The notes under the pieces: generated by a model
What the model was told of the DNA's origin: nothing
Databases searched by the model: none
Seen by the model: the letters and a program-made list of their open reading frames with translations, nothing else
Part shown: positions 1 to 7,280 of the stretch, in pieces
Position numbering within the stretch: the first letter of the stretch is position 1
Layout of the letters: each line of letters opens with the position of its first letter
Translations under genes and position numbers: made by a program
Source: Methylosinus sp. LW4
GTDB lineage: Bacteria; Pseudomonadota; Alphaproteobacteria; Rhizobiales; Beijerinckiaceae
Reading direction: 5' to 3'
Length of the DNA: 64,000 nucleotides
Assembly (NCBI RefSeq): GCF_000379125.1
Contig: NZ_KB900626.1
Location: 2,304,667-2,368,666 of the forward strand

Positions 1-1073
1 ACCGGAGCGATAAAAAAATTCGTCGAATGCGTGTCGTCGACGAATGAGCCGAAAGGCGCGCCATTGTTCTCATAGGACGCATCGAGCCGGTAGAGGATCG
101 ATTTGTCCTGCGTCAAAGGGCCTGTGGCGCTCGCCGTGGTCCGGTAGAGCGCGAGCGAGCCGATTTGCTGACCAATCGAATAATGCGGCGTGTCCTCTGG
201 GTCCTTGGTGGTGAGATTGATGATGCCGCCGGGCTCCGAGCGTCCGTAGAGGATGGCCGCCGGGCCTTTGAGAACCTCGACGCTCTGGACATTGACGAGC
301 TGCCGCGAGCTGACCGCGTCGAAGAGCTGAGCGCCGCCGGGGGCGACTCGAAAGCCATCGCGATAAATGTCGGTGGTCGCGAAGCCGCGCACGAAAATAT
401 AGCCGCCGCGCTCGGACGAACTCGCGGCGCCGCCGCCCGGCACGGTGACGCCGCTGACGTTGCGCAAAGCCTCGCCGAGCGTGATCGCCTGCTGATCTTG
501 AAGCGCCTTCTCGGTGATCGTCTGTACATTGATCGGCGTGTTCATGACCGGCGTGTCGGTCTTGGTCGCCGTGGAGGCGTTTCGCACGACGTAGCTGTTT
601 TGTGGCGTGAGGACCGGCTTGCCGTTGCCGGGCCCGTCCGCCCGTGGCCGCTCCGCGCCGATGTCGATCGGCGGCAGAGGCTCCGCGCCGGCGTCGCTGC
701 GCACGCCATTGTCCGCCTGCGCCAGCATGATCGCGACATATTCGCCCGTGGGATCGAATTTATAGCCGAGGCCGGTTCCGGCCAGCAGCTCGTCGAGAGC
801 CTCGGGGAGCGTGCGCTTTCCCGACACGCCGCGCGATTTGATGGAGCGGGTGAGAGCGGCGTCATAGGCGAGCTGCGCGCCGCTCATATCGGCGAGCCGG
901 TTCAGCGCGTCCGTCATGGGACCGCCGGGAATGTCATATGTCTGCGGCGTCGCGTAAGCCCTGGCTGGCGAGGCGTCGAGCGCAAAGGTGGAGCCGGCGA
1001 GAATCAAGCCCACCGCCGTCATGGCCGAAGCCGGCGCCCCGCCTACGAACAACCATCTCATCTTGCGAGACAT
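1..1073 (-). CDS. TonB-dependent siderophore-type receptor, N-terminal part
   Basis: Outer-membrane receptor for energised uptake of a metal chelate. Only the first 357 codons lie in the window; the barrel runs off the left edge. Seen: a signal peptide (residues 1-40), an STN/secretin-like domain (about 45-110, beginning TYDIPGGPMTDALNRLAD), a linker with LPPIDIGAE, then a plug domain with typical phrases such as VQSVEVLKGPAAILYGRSEPGGIINL. The STN domain is the signalling part that, in FecA/FpvA-type receptors, contacts a FecR-type anti-sigma factor, and such a gene lies directly upstream on the same strand, followed further upstream by an ECF sigma gene. The ATG at 1073 starts a good signal peptide. 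The ligand cannot be deduced; siderophores, heme, cobalamin and copper chelates such as methanobactin are all handled by this superfamily. Confidence 0.9.
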   Translation of the reverse strand, partial: MSRKMRWLFVGGAPASAMTAVGLILAGSTFALDASPARAYATPQTYDIPGGPMTDALNRLADMSGAQLAYDAALTRSIKSRGVSGKRTLPEALDELLAGTGLGYKFDPTGEYVAIMLAQADNGVRSDAGAEPLPPIDIGAERPRADGPGNGKPVLTPQNSYVVRNASTATKTDTPVMNTPINVQTITEKALQDQQAITLGEALRNVSGVTVPGGGAASSSERGGYIFVRGFATTDIYRDGFRVAPGGAQLFDAVSSRQLVNVQSVEVLKGPAAILYGRSEPGGIINLTTKDPEDTPHYSIGQQIGSLALYRTTASATGPLTQDKSILYRLDASYENNGAPFGSFVDDTHSTNFFIAP

Positions 1074-1192
1074 TTCGGCCCCCTCCGCTATCGATCGCTT
1101 CGGGCGTCATTCGGCCCGTATCGCATTCGACGCATGGGGGGACGAAAACAGGAGGTCGTGGCGATGAGAAATTTTCGGCGGCGTCTCTCAGG

Positions 1193-2146
1193 TCACGAAT
1201 ACAGCACGATCAGATAATCGGTGAGGCGAACAGCGCGCAGACCGAGCGATTTCTCGATCGTCTTCAGAGCGTCGAGCGGGTGATCGGCCTGAAAGACGCC
1301 GCTCACCCGCCGGTCGCGGATCGTTCGACCGGCGATGACGACGAGGCCATGGTGATAGCGCCCCAGCGCATCGATCACCTCGCCGAGCGACTGGTCCTTG
1401 ACGATCAGCTTCCCGCGCCGCCAAGCGGTCACGCCGTCGGGATCGGCGCTGTACGGCGCGAGCGCCGGAAGGTCCGGGCCGAAGGCGGTCTGTTGTCCAA
1501 CCTCGACGATGACCGCTCGCCCCTTGCTCTCGACCTCGACGCTGTGCTCCGTGACGGTGACTTCCGTCCGCGCCCTATTGGTCGAGACGTCGAAGGCCGT
1601 CCCGCGCGCGGTGATGGTTCCGCCGATCGTCTCGACCGTGAAGGGGCGGCTCGGGTCTTTCTCGACTTCGAACCAAGCTTCGCCCGCCAACAGCGCGATG
1701 CGCCTGCGGCCGCCCGCATAATCCAGCGAAAGCGCCGAATCCGCATTCAAATGCGCGCGCGAGCCGTCCGGCAGAGTGACGGTCGTGATCTCGCCTTTTC
1801 CGGTGCGGACGTCGGCGCGCCAGAGCAGAGAGAGGTTGTCGAAGACGAGGCTCAGCGCCAGCAGCGCCGTCGCGAGGGCCGCGGCAGGGCGCGTCCATTT
1901 GTGATAGCGGCCGGGCGGGCTCGAATGGGCGATGGGCGGGAGCAGCCGTCGACGCAGCTGCTCGGAGGCGCCCCAAAGATCACAGACTTCCTCGAAGGCC
2001 GCTTCATTCGCCGGATCGGATGTGAGCCACGCGCGAAACGCCGCCAATTCCGACGGCGACAGCGCGCCGGCGTCGAGGCGCACCCACCAATCCCCGGCGG
2101 CGTCGCGGCGCTCGCGCTTCGATGCATCGGGGGCGATATCGCGCAT
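1193..2146 (-). CDS. FecR-type anti-sigma factor
   Basis: Inner-membrane anti-sigma regulator that should relay receptor occupancy to the ECF sigma factor at 2283-2783. Seen: an N-terminal cytoplasmic DUF4880-type domain (GDWWVRLDAGALSPSELAAF), one membrane segment near residue 85 (LATALLALSLVF), then a periplasmic FecR domain (LPDGSRAHLNADSALSLDY, LAGEAWFEVEKD, TAFDVSTNR) and a C-terminal STN-like segment ending at LIVLYS. It lies between the sigma gene (112-136 bp gap) and the TonB receptor gene (119 bp gap), all on the minus strand. An in-frame ATG at 2170 adds 8 residues; I prefer 2146 because the N-terminus then matches the length of the paralogue at 24563. Neither start has a strong ribosome binding site. 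Confidence 0.9.
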   Translation of the reverse strand: MRDIAPDASKRERRDAAGDWWVRLDAGALSPSELAAFRAWLTSDPANEAAFEEVCDLWGASEQLRRRLLPPIAHSSPPGRYHKWTRPAAALATALLALSLVFDNLSLLWRADVRTGKGEITTVTLPDGSRAHLNADSALSLDYAGGRRRIALLAGEAWFEVEKDPSRPFTVETIGGTITARGTAFDVSTNRARTEVTVTEHSVEVESKGRAVIVEVGQQTAFGPDLPALAPYSADPDGVTAWRRGKLIVKDQSLGEVIDALGRYHHGLVVIAGRTIRDRRVSGVFQADHPLDALKTIEKSLGLRAVRLTDYLIVLYS

Positions 2147-2282
2147 GGTCGGAATTCCACCACTCCACATGATTCCGCCGCCGATCGCCTCTCATCGGCG
2201 GGCGGCGATCGGAGCAAGCCCCTCCCCCGATAGCATATGACGCGAGATGCGCCGAAAACGGGAGGCGTCCGGCGAAAAAAAG

Positions 2283-2783
2283 TCAGTCCAGGGTTTCTTG
2301 AAGCCGCCGGACGGCGAGACGCATGTGCTTTTCGACCATGTTGCGGGAAATGCCCAGCCGGCGCGCGATTTCTTCCTGATGCAGATTCTCGAACCGGCGC
2401 ATCATGAAGACTTGCCGGCACCGGGACGGCAAGCTCTCGACGGCGGCCTGAAGCCGGTCCATCAGCTCCTCGGCCTCGAGGCGCGCATCCGGCGCAGGCG
2501 CGGACGAGGCGAACTCATCCAATGTCTGGTCATAGTCGCGGTATTTCTCTTCCGCCCGGCGACGGCGCGCAAAATCCCTGGCGAGATTGGCGGCGGTCGA
2601 CTGGAGCAGCGCCGCCGGCTCGAGAATGGTCGCATGCTCGCCATGGCGCAGCACGCGCAGAAGCGCCTCTTGCGCGAGATCGGGCGCGGCCTGCGATCCG
2701 ACGCGGCGCGTCAAGAATCGCAACAGGCTTTGTCCATGGCGCGCGAGCGCCACGCGGAGCGACGGGGGGGCGTTGTCGGCCAT
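2283..2783 (-). CDS. ECF-type RNA polymerase sigma factor, FecI-like
   Basis: Extracytoplasmic-function sigma factor of 166 residues, the usual family size. Region 2 is visible (LLRFLTRRVGSQAAPDLAQEALLRVLRH), including the DLAQE-type core-binding stretch, followed by LQSTAANLARDFARRRRAEEKY. Region 4 is at the C-terminus (LPSRCRQVFMMRRFENLHQEEIARRLGISRNMVEKH), with a helix-turn-helix for -35 recognition. The order sigma, FecR, TonB receptor on one strand is the classic cell-surface signalling arrangement, so the sigma factor is expected to drive the receptor gene when the ligand is bound. The same order recurs at 23.4-28.3 kb. Confidence 0.92.
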   Translation of the reverse strand: MADNAPPSLRVALARHGQSLLRFLTRRVGSQAAPDLAQEALLRVLRHGEHATILEPAALLQSTAANLARDFARRRRAEEKYRDYDQTLDEFASSAPAPDARLEAEELMDRLQAAVESLPSRCRQVFMMRRFENLHQEEIARRLGISRNMVEKHMRLAVRRLQETLD

Positions 2784-2946
2784 CTTCGCAATGCTTTTGA
2801 TCGATCGATCGGACTTTCACGCCGTCCACCCGACAGAGCGGGATCGACCAACGGAAAGGCGAGCGAAGCCATCGAGACCGTCGGAGCGCGGCTGGTCGGC
2901 GCACGCCAGGACGAGGAGATGCGGTCGCGGGACCGCGTTAAATGGG

Positions 2947-3351
2947 TCAGGAAAAACGGGGAGGCGCCCGCGATGACCAGGAGCTGGTCCAGCCTGGAGG
3001 CGACGGCGCCGGATCGGCGCTGTCGAACCGCGCCGGCGCATCGTTCGGCCGAGGCGCCAGGACGATGACAACGCTCGCCAGAAGCCCGACGGCGTCGAAG
3101 GTCAGATCGCGGGCGCAGACGATACAGAGAGCGCAGCCGTGCTCGCTCTCGGGATGCGCGGGAGGATTGCCGCTGGCGTCGAGCCGGGCGTCGCAAAGTT
3201 CCGCCGCCGCGACGACGTCGCCGTTCGAGACGGCGGCATGCCTCGTCGCGGTGATGACGAAGCTCAGAGCCTCCGACAGAAGAAGGCACGCGAGCGCCGC
3301 CGCCGCAAATCGGCTCGCCCATCTCCTCATGCTCAGCGGAAGCGCCACCAT
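2947..3351 (-). CDS. DUF2946-like small exported cysteine-motif protein (copy 1)
   Basis: A 134-residue protein of unknown function. Seen: an N-terminal hydrophobic segment (residues 14-33, RFAAAALACLLLSEALSFVI), a single Cys near residue 53 (ELCDAR), a HGCALCIVC cluster near 71-79 that could bind a metal, and a C-terminus GWTSSWSSRAPPRFS. The last feature is shared almost exactly with the proteins at 23452 and, in part, 57482. My recollection is that DUF2946 members have this layout and often sit next to TonB-dependent metal receptors; the assignment is from pattern, not a search. It precedes the sigma/FecR/TonB genes on the same strand. An internal ATG at 3330 is an alternative start. Confidence 0.7.
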   Translation of the reverse strand: MVALPLSMRRWASRFAAAALACLLLSEALSFVITATRHAAVSNGDVVAAAELCDARLDASGNPPAHPESEHGCALCIVCARDLTFDAVGLLASVVIVLAPRPNDAPARFDSADPAPSPPGWTSSWSSRAPPRFS

Positions 3352-3441
3352 GACGTTATCGGAAGCCCGCGCGAATCCGATGTCAACATTTTAGCCATAA
3401 AATTCCTTGGTTGTTGCTCAAATGCCACATGCGCCTTCGCG

Positions 3442-3457
3442 CCCCGCCTGCGCGGGG
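3442..3457. terminator. Hairpin downstream of tRNA-His
   Basis: Inverted repeat CCCCGC-ctgc-GCGGGG, 100 bp beyond the 3' end of the minus-strand tRNA-His and ahead of the DUF2946-like gene. It lacks a clear T tract on either side, so termination is only a possibility. Confidence 0.35.
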
Positions 3458-3559
3458 ATGGACCAGACTGGGGATAGATTCGGAGAGGCGGATCTCGCTC
3501 GGCGATTCGTCTTCCGGGGAGCGCGACCGGCGCTTCAACCCTGCAAATCACTGATTTGA

Positions 3560-3636
3560 TGGTACCGCCACCCCGACTTGAACGGGGGACCCCCAGATCC
3601 ACAATCTGGTGCTCTAACCAACTGAGCTATGGCGGC
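3560..3636 (-). tRNA. tRNA-His (GTG anticodon)
   Basis: The minus strand folds as a cloverleaf: acceptor GCCGCCA paired with TGGCGGT, D arm GCTCAGTTGGTTAGAGC, anticodon arm CCAGA-TTGTGGA-TCTGG with anticodon GTG, and a T arm with GTTCAAG. The 3' CCA is encoded (plus-strand TGG at 3560-3562). The discriminator is A73 and the base before G1 is T, so there is no encoded G-1, as known for tRNA-His of many alphaproteobacteria. Confidence 0.97.
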
Positions 3637-3798
3637 ACGTCGGCGGGGCGGAAACTAGAAGCATCGTCGCGCCAATGCAATGCTGAAATGCAGGAAGGGG
3701 CGCGAAAATTTCCGCGTTTCGCGATCGCCGCGCCGGTCTAGAATGCCGCCTCCCATGGCGGCGACGCCGCCCCCTTCCAGCCCGCGAGACGTGAAGCG

Positions 3799-4623
3799 AT
3801 GAAAGTCACCCTGGTCCAGATGAACTCGGTCAGCGACAAACCCGCCAATCTCGCCACCGCCCGGGCGCTCATCGACCAAGCCGTTCGCGAGGAGCGGCCG
3901 GACTGGATCTGTCTGCCGGAGGTTTTCGACTTCATCGGCGGCAATCGCGCCGACAAGGCCGCCGCCGCCGAGGAGCTGCCCGGCGGCCCCGCCTATTCGC
4001 TCTGCAGCGCTCTCGCCCGCGAATATGGCGTCTTCATCCACGCCGGCTCCATTCTGGAGAAGATCCCCGGCGAGGAGCGCCTCCACAACACCACGGTCGC
4101 CTTCGACCGCAGCGGCGCGGAAGTGGCGCGCTACCGCAAGATTCACATGTTCGACATCACCGCCCCGGACGGCGCGCAATATCGCGAGAGCGCCGCCTTC
4201 AAGCCCGGCGATGCGGTCGTCACCTATGATTGCGAAGGCCTCACCATAGGCTGCGCCATTTGCTACGATCTGCGCTTTCCCTATCTTTTCCAGGCGCTGG
4301 CCGACAAGGGCGCGGATATCGTCGCCCTGCCCTCCGCCTTCACCCTCGTCACCGGCAAGGATCATTGGGAGGTGCTGGCCCGCGCCCGGGCGATCGAGAT
4401 TCAGGCCTACTTCTGCGCCCCGAATCAGACCGGCGCGCATAAGGCGGGGCATGAGACCCGCGCGAGCTATGGCAATTCGCTGATCGCCGACCCGTGGGGC
4501 CATGTGGTCGCCCGCGCTTCGGAGGGCGTCGGCCTCGTCTCGACGCGAATCGACCGCGATCGCATCCGTAAGGTCCGCGCCATGATTCCCGTCGCGAGCC
4601 ATAGGGTCAGCCTGCCCGGCTGA
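3799..4623 (+). CDS. Carbon-nitrogen hydrolase, nitrilase-fold amidase
   Basis: Soluble amidase of the nitrilase superfamily, 274 residues, close in layout to the Nit1/deaminated-glutathione amidase branch that repairs a side product of transamination. The catalytic triad is visible: Glu41 in WICLPE, Lys114 in YRKIHMFD, and Cys155 in GCAICYDLRFP. The GNSLIADPWGHVVA phrase near residue 231 is typical. The ATG is set by the family N-terminus MKVTLVQMNS. It stands alone on the plus strand between tRNA-His and an IHF-like gene. Substrate is inferred from family resemblance only; other omega-amidase-like activities are possible. Confidence 0.88.
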   Translation: MKVTLVQMNSVSDKPANLATARALIDQAVREERPDWICLPEVFDFIGGNRADKAAAAEELPGGPAYSLCSALAREYGVFIHAGSILEKIPGEERLHNTTVAFDRSGAEVARYRKIHMFDITAPDGAQYRESAAFKPGDAVVTYDCEGLTIGCAICYDLRFPYLFQALADKGADIVALPSAFTLVTGKDHWEVLARARAIEIQAYFCAPNQTGAHKAGHETRASYGNSLIADPWGHVVARASEGVGLVSTRIDRDRIRKVRAMIPVASHRVSLPG

Positions 4624-4850
4624 GCGGGCGGCGGCGCTGCGTTTACGATCTAACCAGCGGAGCCTTCAGGGGAAATCCCAGGCGCTCTTGCGCGATTCGG
4701 CAAAGTGTGGCTACATTATTGTTTAGACTGCCGACAATCCAGAAAACAGGATAGCGCCGCCAAAAGGCGCCGGCAGAAGGGGGGAGCAAAAATAATGGCC
4801 TCGCGAACCACGAGCCGCGAAGCGGGCAGGCTTGCGCCCGTATCCGTAGC

Positions 4851-5189
4851 ATGACGAAGAAAATCGAGCCAGGGCGCACTTTGACGCGGGCGTCCCTGCG
4901 CGAGGCCGTGTACAGCTGTTGTCCAACGCTGTCGCGCGCCGAAGCCCGCCAAATCCTCGACGCCACATTCGAGGAGATCAGCGAAGCCCTGGTGCGGGGG
5001 GAATCGGTCAAGCTGCGCTCATTCGGCAGCTTCAACGTCCGCGCCAAGCGCGAACGGATCGGCCGCAATCCCAAGACCGGCGTGGAGGCGCCGATCTGCT
5101 CGCGCAAGGTGCTGACCTTCAAGGCCTCGCCCGTGCTCATCGCGCAGGTGAACGGGTTGCCGATCGAGCATTTGGAAGAGGCGGACTGA
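4851..5189 (+). CDS. IHF/HU-family DNA-bending protein (IHF-alpha-like)
   Basis: Nucleoid protein of 112 residues that bends DNA as a dimer. Seen: the N-terminal helices (TRASLREAVYSCCPTLSRAEARQIL), the core (LVRGESVKLRSFGSFNVRAKRERIGRNPKTG) with the RNP tip of the DNA-gripping arm, and the strand KVLTFKASPVLIAQVN. It is more diverged than a standard alphaproteobacterial IhfA: two adjacent cysteines (YSCCPT) replace the usual RKVGL, and the arm reads VEAPICSR rather than EEVPISPR. It could be a second, specialised copy. It is followed after 22 bp by a large palindrome that separates it from a convergent gene. Confidence 0.85.
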   Translation: MTKKIEPGRTLTRASLREAVYSCCPTLSRAEARQILDATFEEISEALVRGESVKLRSFGSFNVRAKRERIGRNPKTGVEAPICSRKVLTFKASPVLIAQVNGLPIEHLEEAD

Positions 5190-5211
5190 CCGCCCCTCCC
5201 CCACCATCGAA

Positions 5212-5268
5212 GCGAGCCTGAAGGCTCGCGGTCCAGAATGCCGATGGACCGCGAGCCTTCAGGCTCGC
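5212..5268. repeat. Nested palindromic repeat, copy 1, between convergent genes
   Basis: Two exact 24-bp inverted arms (5212-5235 and 5245-5268) separated by 9 bp. Each arm also contains its own hairpin, GCGAGCC-TGAA-GGCTCGC, so the element can form either one long stem or two short ones. Both arms recur exactly at 41553-41610, also between convergent genes. It is a REP-like element that probably also acts as a bidirectional terminator. Confidence 0.9.
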
Positions 5269-5315
5269 ATCCATTCTCGTCTCTCGGCGCGAGAGCTCGT
5301 CGGCCCGAGAGCCCG

Positions 5316-6062
5316 TCAGCCCGACAGCTTGGCGACCAGAGCGTCCGACACCTCGAAATTGGCGTAGACGTTCTGCACGTCGTCATTGTCCTCGAGGGCG
5401 CCGATCAGCTTGAGGATTTTCTCGCCCGCCTCATCGTCGACGGCGACGGAATTCTGCGGCCGCCACACCAGCGCGGCCTTTTTCGGCTCGCCGAACTTGG
5501 CCTCCAGCGCCTTGGCGACGTCGCGCAGGCCCTCGAGCGAGGTGATGATCTCATGCGTCTCCTCGCCAGAGGAGACGTCTTCGGCTCCCGCCTCGATCGC
5601 CGCTTCCATGATCGCGTCCTCGGAGGCCGCCTTGCGCGGAAACTCGATGAGGCCGACGCGATCGAACATGAAGGAGACGGCGCCCGTCTCCGCCAGCGCG
5701 CCGCCCGCCTTGGTGAAATAGGAGCGAACCTCGCCAGCGGTGCGATTGCGATTGTCGGTCAGCGCCTCGATGATGACGGCGACGCCGCCCGGCGCATAGC
5801 CCTCGTAGCGCACCTCGTCGTAATTCTCGGCGTCGGCGCCCGAGGCCTTTTTGATGGCGCGCTCGATATTGTCCTTGGGCATGTTCTCGGCGCGGGCCGC
5901 GAGCACGGCGGCGCGCAGGCGGGCGTTCATATTGGGGTCGGGCAGGCCCATTTTGGCGGCGACGGTGATTTCGCGGGCGAGCTTGGAGAAGAGCTTGGAG
6001 CGGATCGCGTCCTGCTTGCCCTTCTTATGCATGATGTTCTTGAACTGACTATGTCCCGCCAT
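5316..6062 (-). CDS. YebC/PmpR-family protein
   Basis: A 248-residue member of the conserved YebC family. Some members act as DNA-binding regulators and others (TACO1-like) aid translation through difficult sequences; which applies cannot be read here. The start is set by the family signature [19 protein letters not shown] at 6062; the frame stays open upstream but lacks homology. Other family phrases are [35 protein letters not shown] and the closing [11 protein letters not shown]. It converges on the IHF-like gene across the palindrome at 5212-5268. In many proteobacteria YebC neighbours ruvC; it does not here. Confidence 0.95.
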   Translation of the reverse strand: MAGHSQFKNIMHKKGKQDAIRSKLFSKLAREITVAAKMGLPDPNMNARLRAAVLAARAENMPKDNIERAIKKASGADAENYDEVRYEGYAPGGVAVIIEALTDNRNRTAGEVRSYFTKAGGALAETGAVSFMFDRVGLIEFPRKAASEDAIMEAAIEAGAEDVSSGEETHEIITSLEGLRDVAKALEAKFGEPKKAALVWRPQNSVAVDDEAGEKILKLIGALEDNDDVQNVYANFEVSDALVAKLSG

Positions 6063-6200
6063 CGTCCCGGCCCTTGAAATTCCGCTTTCCTGCCCCGCGG
6101 GGCTTCGCCGCGTCATATACGCCGGCCCCGCGCGGAAATAAAGGAAGGCGAAGCAGCGTGAAAACGCGGCCTCGCGCTTTCGCCGCTCGACCGTCGCCGC

Positions 6201-6692
6201 TCAGGAGAGCAGCCGCGTCTCGTCCTCGAAAGTGGTGGAGCCGATCTGATAGAGCCAGAAGCCTTTGGACTCGCCCGCCGCGATGATCGCATGCGCGGCG
6301 GCGATATCGACACTGTCTGGAATATCGACGCTCAGCAGCAGCTTGCGCCCGACATTGAGGTCCATATGCATGCTCTCGTAGGAGCAGCCCATCGCCTTGA
6401 GCAGCCGCCAGTCGGAGCCGGCCAGAACCTCCTCGCCGTCGATCAGCAGCATATAGGTCGAATGGCCGCCGCTCCTCGCCAAGCCTTTGAAATCGAAAAG
6501 CCGGCCATCAGCCCTGGGGACGGCGATCACAATGTCGCGGAACGACACGCCGGTCACGAAATAGGGAGAATTCAGCAGCCGAAACCGCGTCCACTCGCTT
6601 CCCTCGACCGGCTCGGCCCAGAGCGTTTCCGACGCATGGCCGTGCCAATCCTCGGGGTCCAGCGGAAACAAGACTTTCGGCTTGCTTTCCAC
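6201..6692 (-). CDS. DUF4265 domain-containing protein
   Basis: A 163-residue protein recognisable as DUF4265 from its opening (VLFPLDPEDWHGHASETLWAEPVEG) and the middle LLNSPYFVTGVSFRDIVIAV. The function of the family is unknown. No signal peptide or membrane segment is visible, so it is probably cytoplasmic. I chose the GTG at 6692 because AAGGGG lies 7 bp upstream of it; an in-frame TTG at 6734 would add 14 residues without a good ribosome binding site. Confidence 0.7.
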   Translation of the reverse strand: MESKPKVLFPLDPEDWHGHASETLWAEPVEGSEWTRFRLLNSPYFVTGVSFRDIVIAVPRADGRLFDFKGLARSGGHSTYMLLIDGEEVLAGSDWRLLKAMGCSYESMHMDLNVGRKLLLSVDIPDSVDIAAAHAIIAAGESKGFWLYQIGSTTFEDETRLLS

Positions 6693-6904
6693 CCGCGCCC
6701 CTTCCCTGAAATGCAAATCTCGGAAGATAGGCAAAAACCCTAGCCGAGCCGAGGCCTCCGCGTCAATTCGTCGGCTGCGGCCATCGTCCCGCCCCTTCGC
6801 GGCGTCGCGCCGTATCGACGCGGCCGGGGCGCGCCCTAAGTGAGCAGCGTCGCCGTGGCCCCTCGGGGTCGCGGCGCTCCGGCTTTTGCCAAGGAGGACG
6901 AAAA

Positions 6905-7240
6905 ATGGGTCTGCTGGACGGAATCATCGGCGGCGCGATCGGCGTCGAGCTCGCCTCTCTGATCAACGGCTATATCGAAAAGCGCGGCGGATTGGAGAAT
7001 GTCATCAAGGACTTCGAGAAGAGCGGCTATGGCGAGAAGGTGAAGTCCTGGGTCGGCACCGGCCCCAATCTGCCCATCTCCGCGGAGCAGGTGCAGCAGA
7101 CGCTCGGCTCCGATCGCGTGAAGGAGCTCGGCAATAAATTCGGCATTCCGCTGGACAAGGTCTCGGCGGCGCTGGCCGAATATTTGCCCAAGGTCGTCGA
7201 CAAGGCGACGCCGGAAGGCAAGCTGCCGCCGCAGCACTGA
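6905..7240 (+). CDS. YidB-like DUF937 protein
   Basis: A 111-residue protein of the YidB/DUF937 type: glycine-rich opening MGLLDGIIGGAIG, then GLENVIKDFEKSGYGEKVKSWVGTGPNLPISAEQVQQTLGSDRV, and the closing LAEYLPKVVDKATPEGKLP. These phrases are characteristic of the family, whose function is not established. A good ribosome binding site (AAGGAGG) precedes the ATG. It is a single gene; its 3' end faces the gene at 7279 across paired hairpins. Confidence 0.88.
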   Translation: MGLLDGIIGGAIGVELASLINGYIEKRGGLENVIKDFEKSGYGEKVKSWVGTGPNLPISAEQVQQTLGSDRVKELGNKFGIPLDKVSAALAEYLPKVVDKATPEGKLPPQH

Positions 7241-7242
7241 AT

Positions 7243-7280
7243 GCTCGGAAAAGCCGAGCGGGGCCGCGAAAGCCCCGCTC
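7243..7280. terminator. Two overlapping hairpins between convergent genes
   Basis: GCTCGG-aaaag-CCGAGC at 7243-7259 is followed by GAGCGGGG...CCCCGCTC at 7256-7280. The hairpins share bases and so are mutually exclusive. They sit between the stop at 7240 and the stop of the opposing gene at 7279, which suggests bidirectional termination. Confidence 0.6.
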
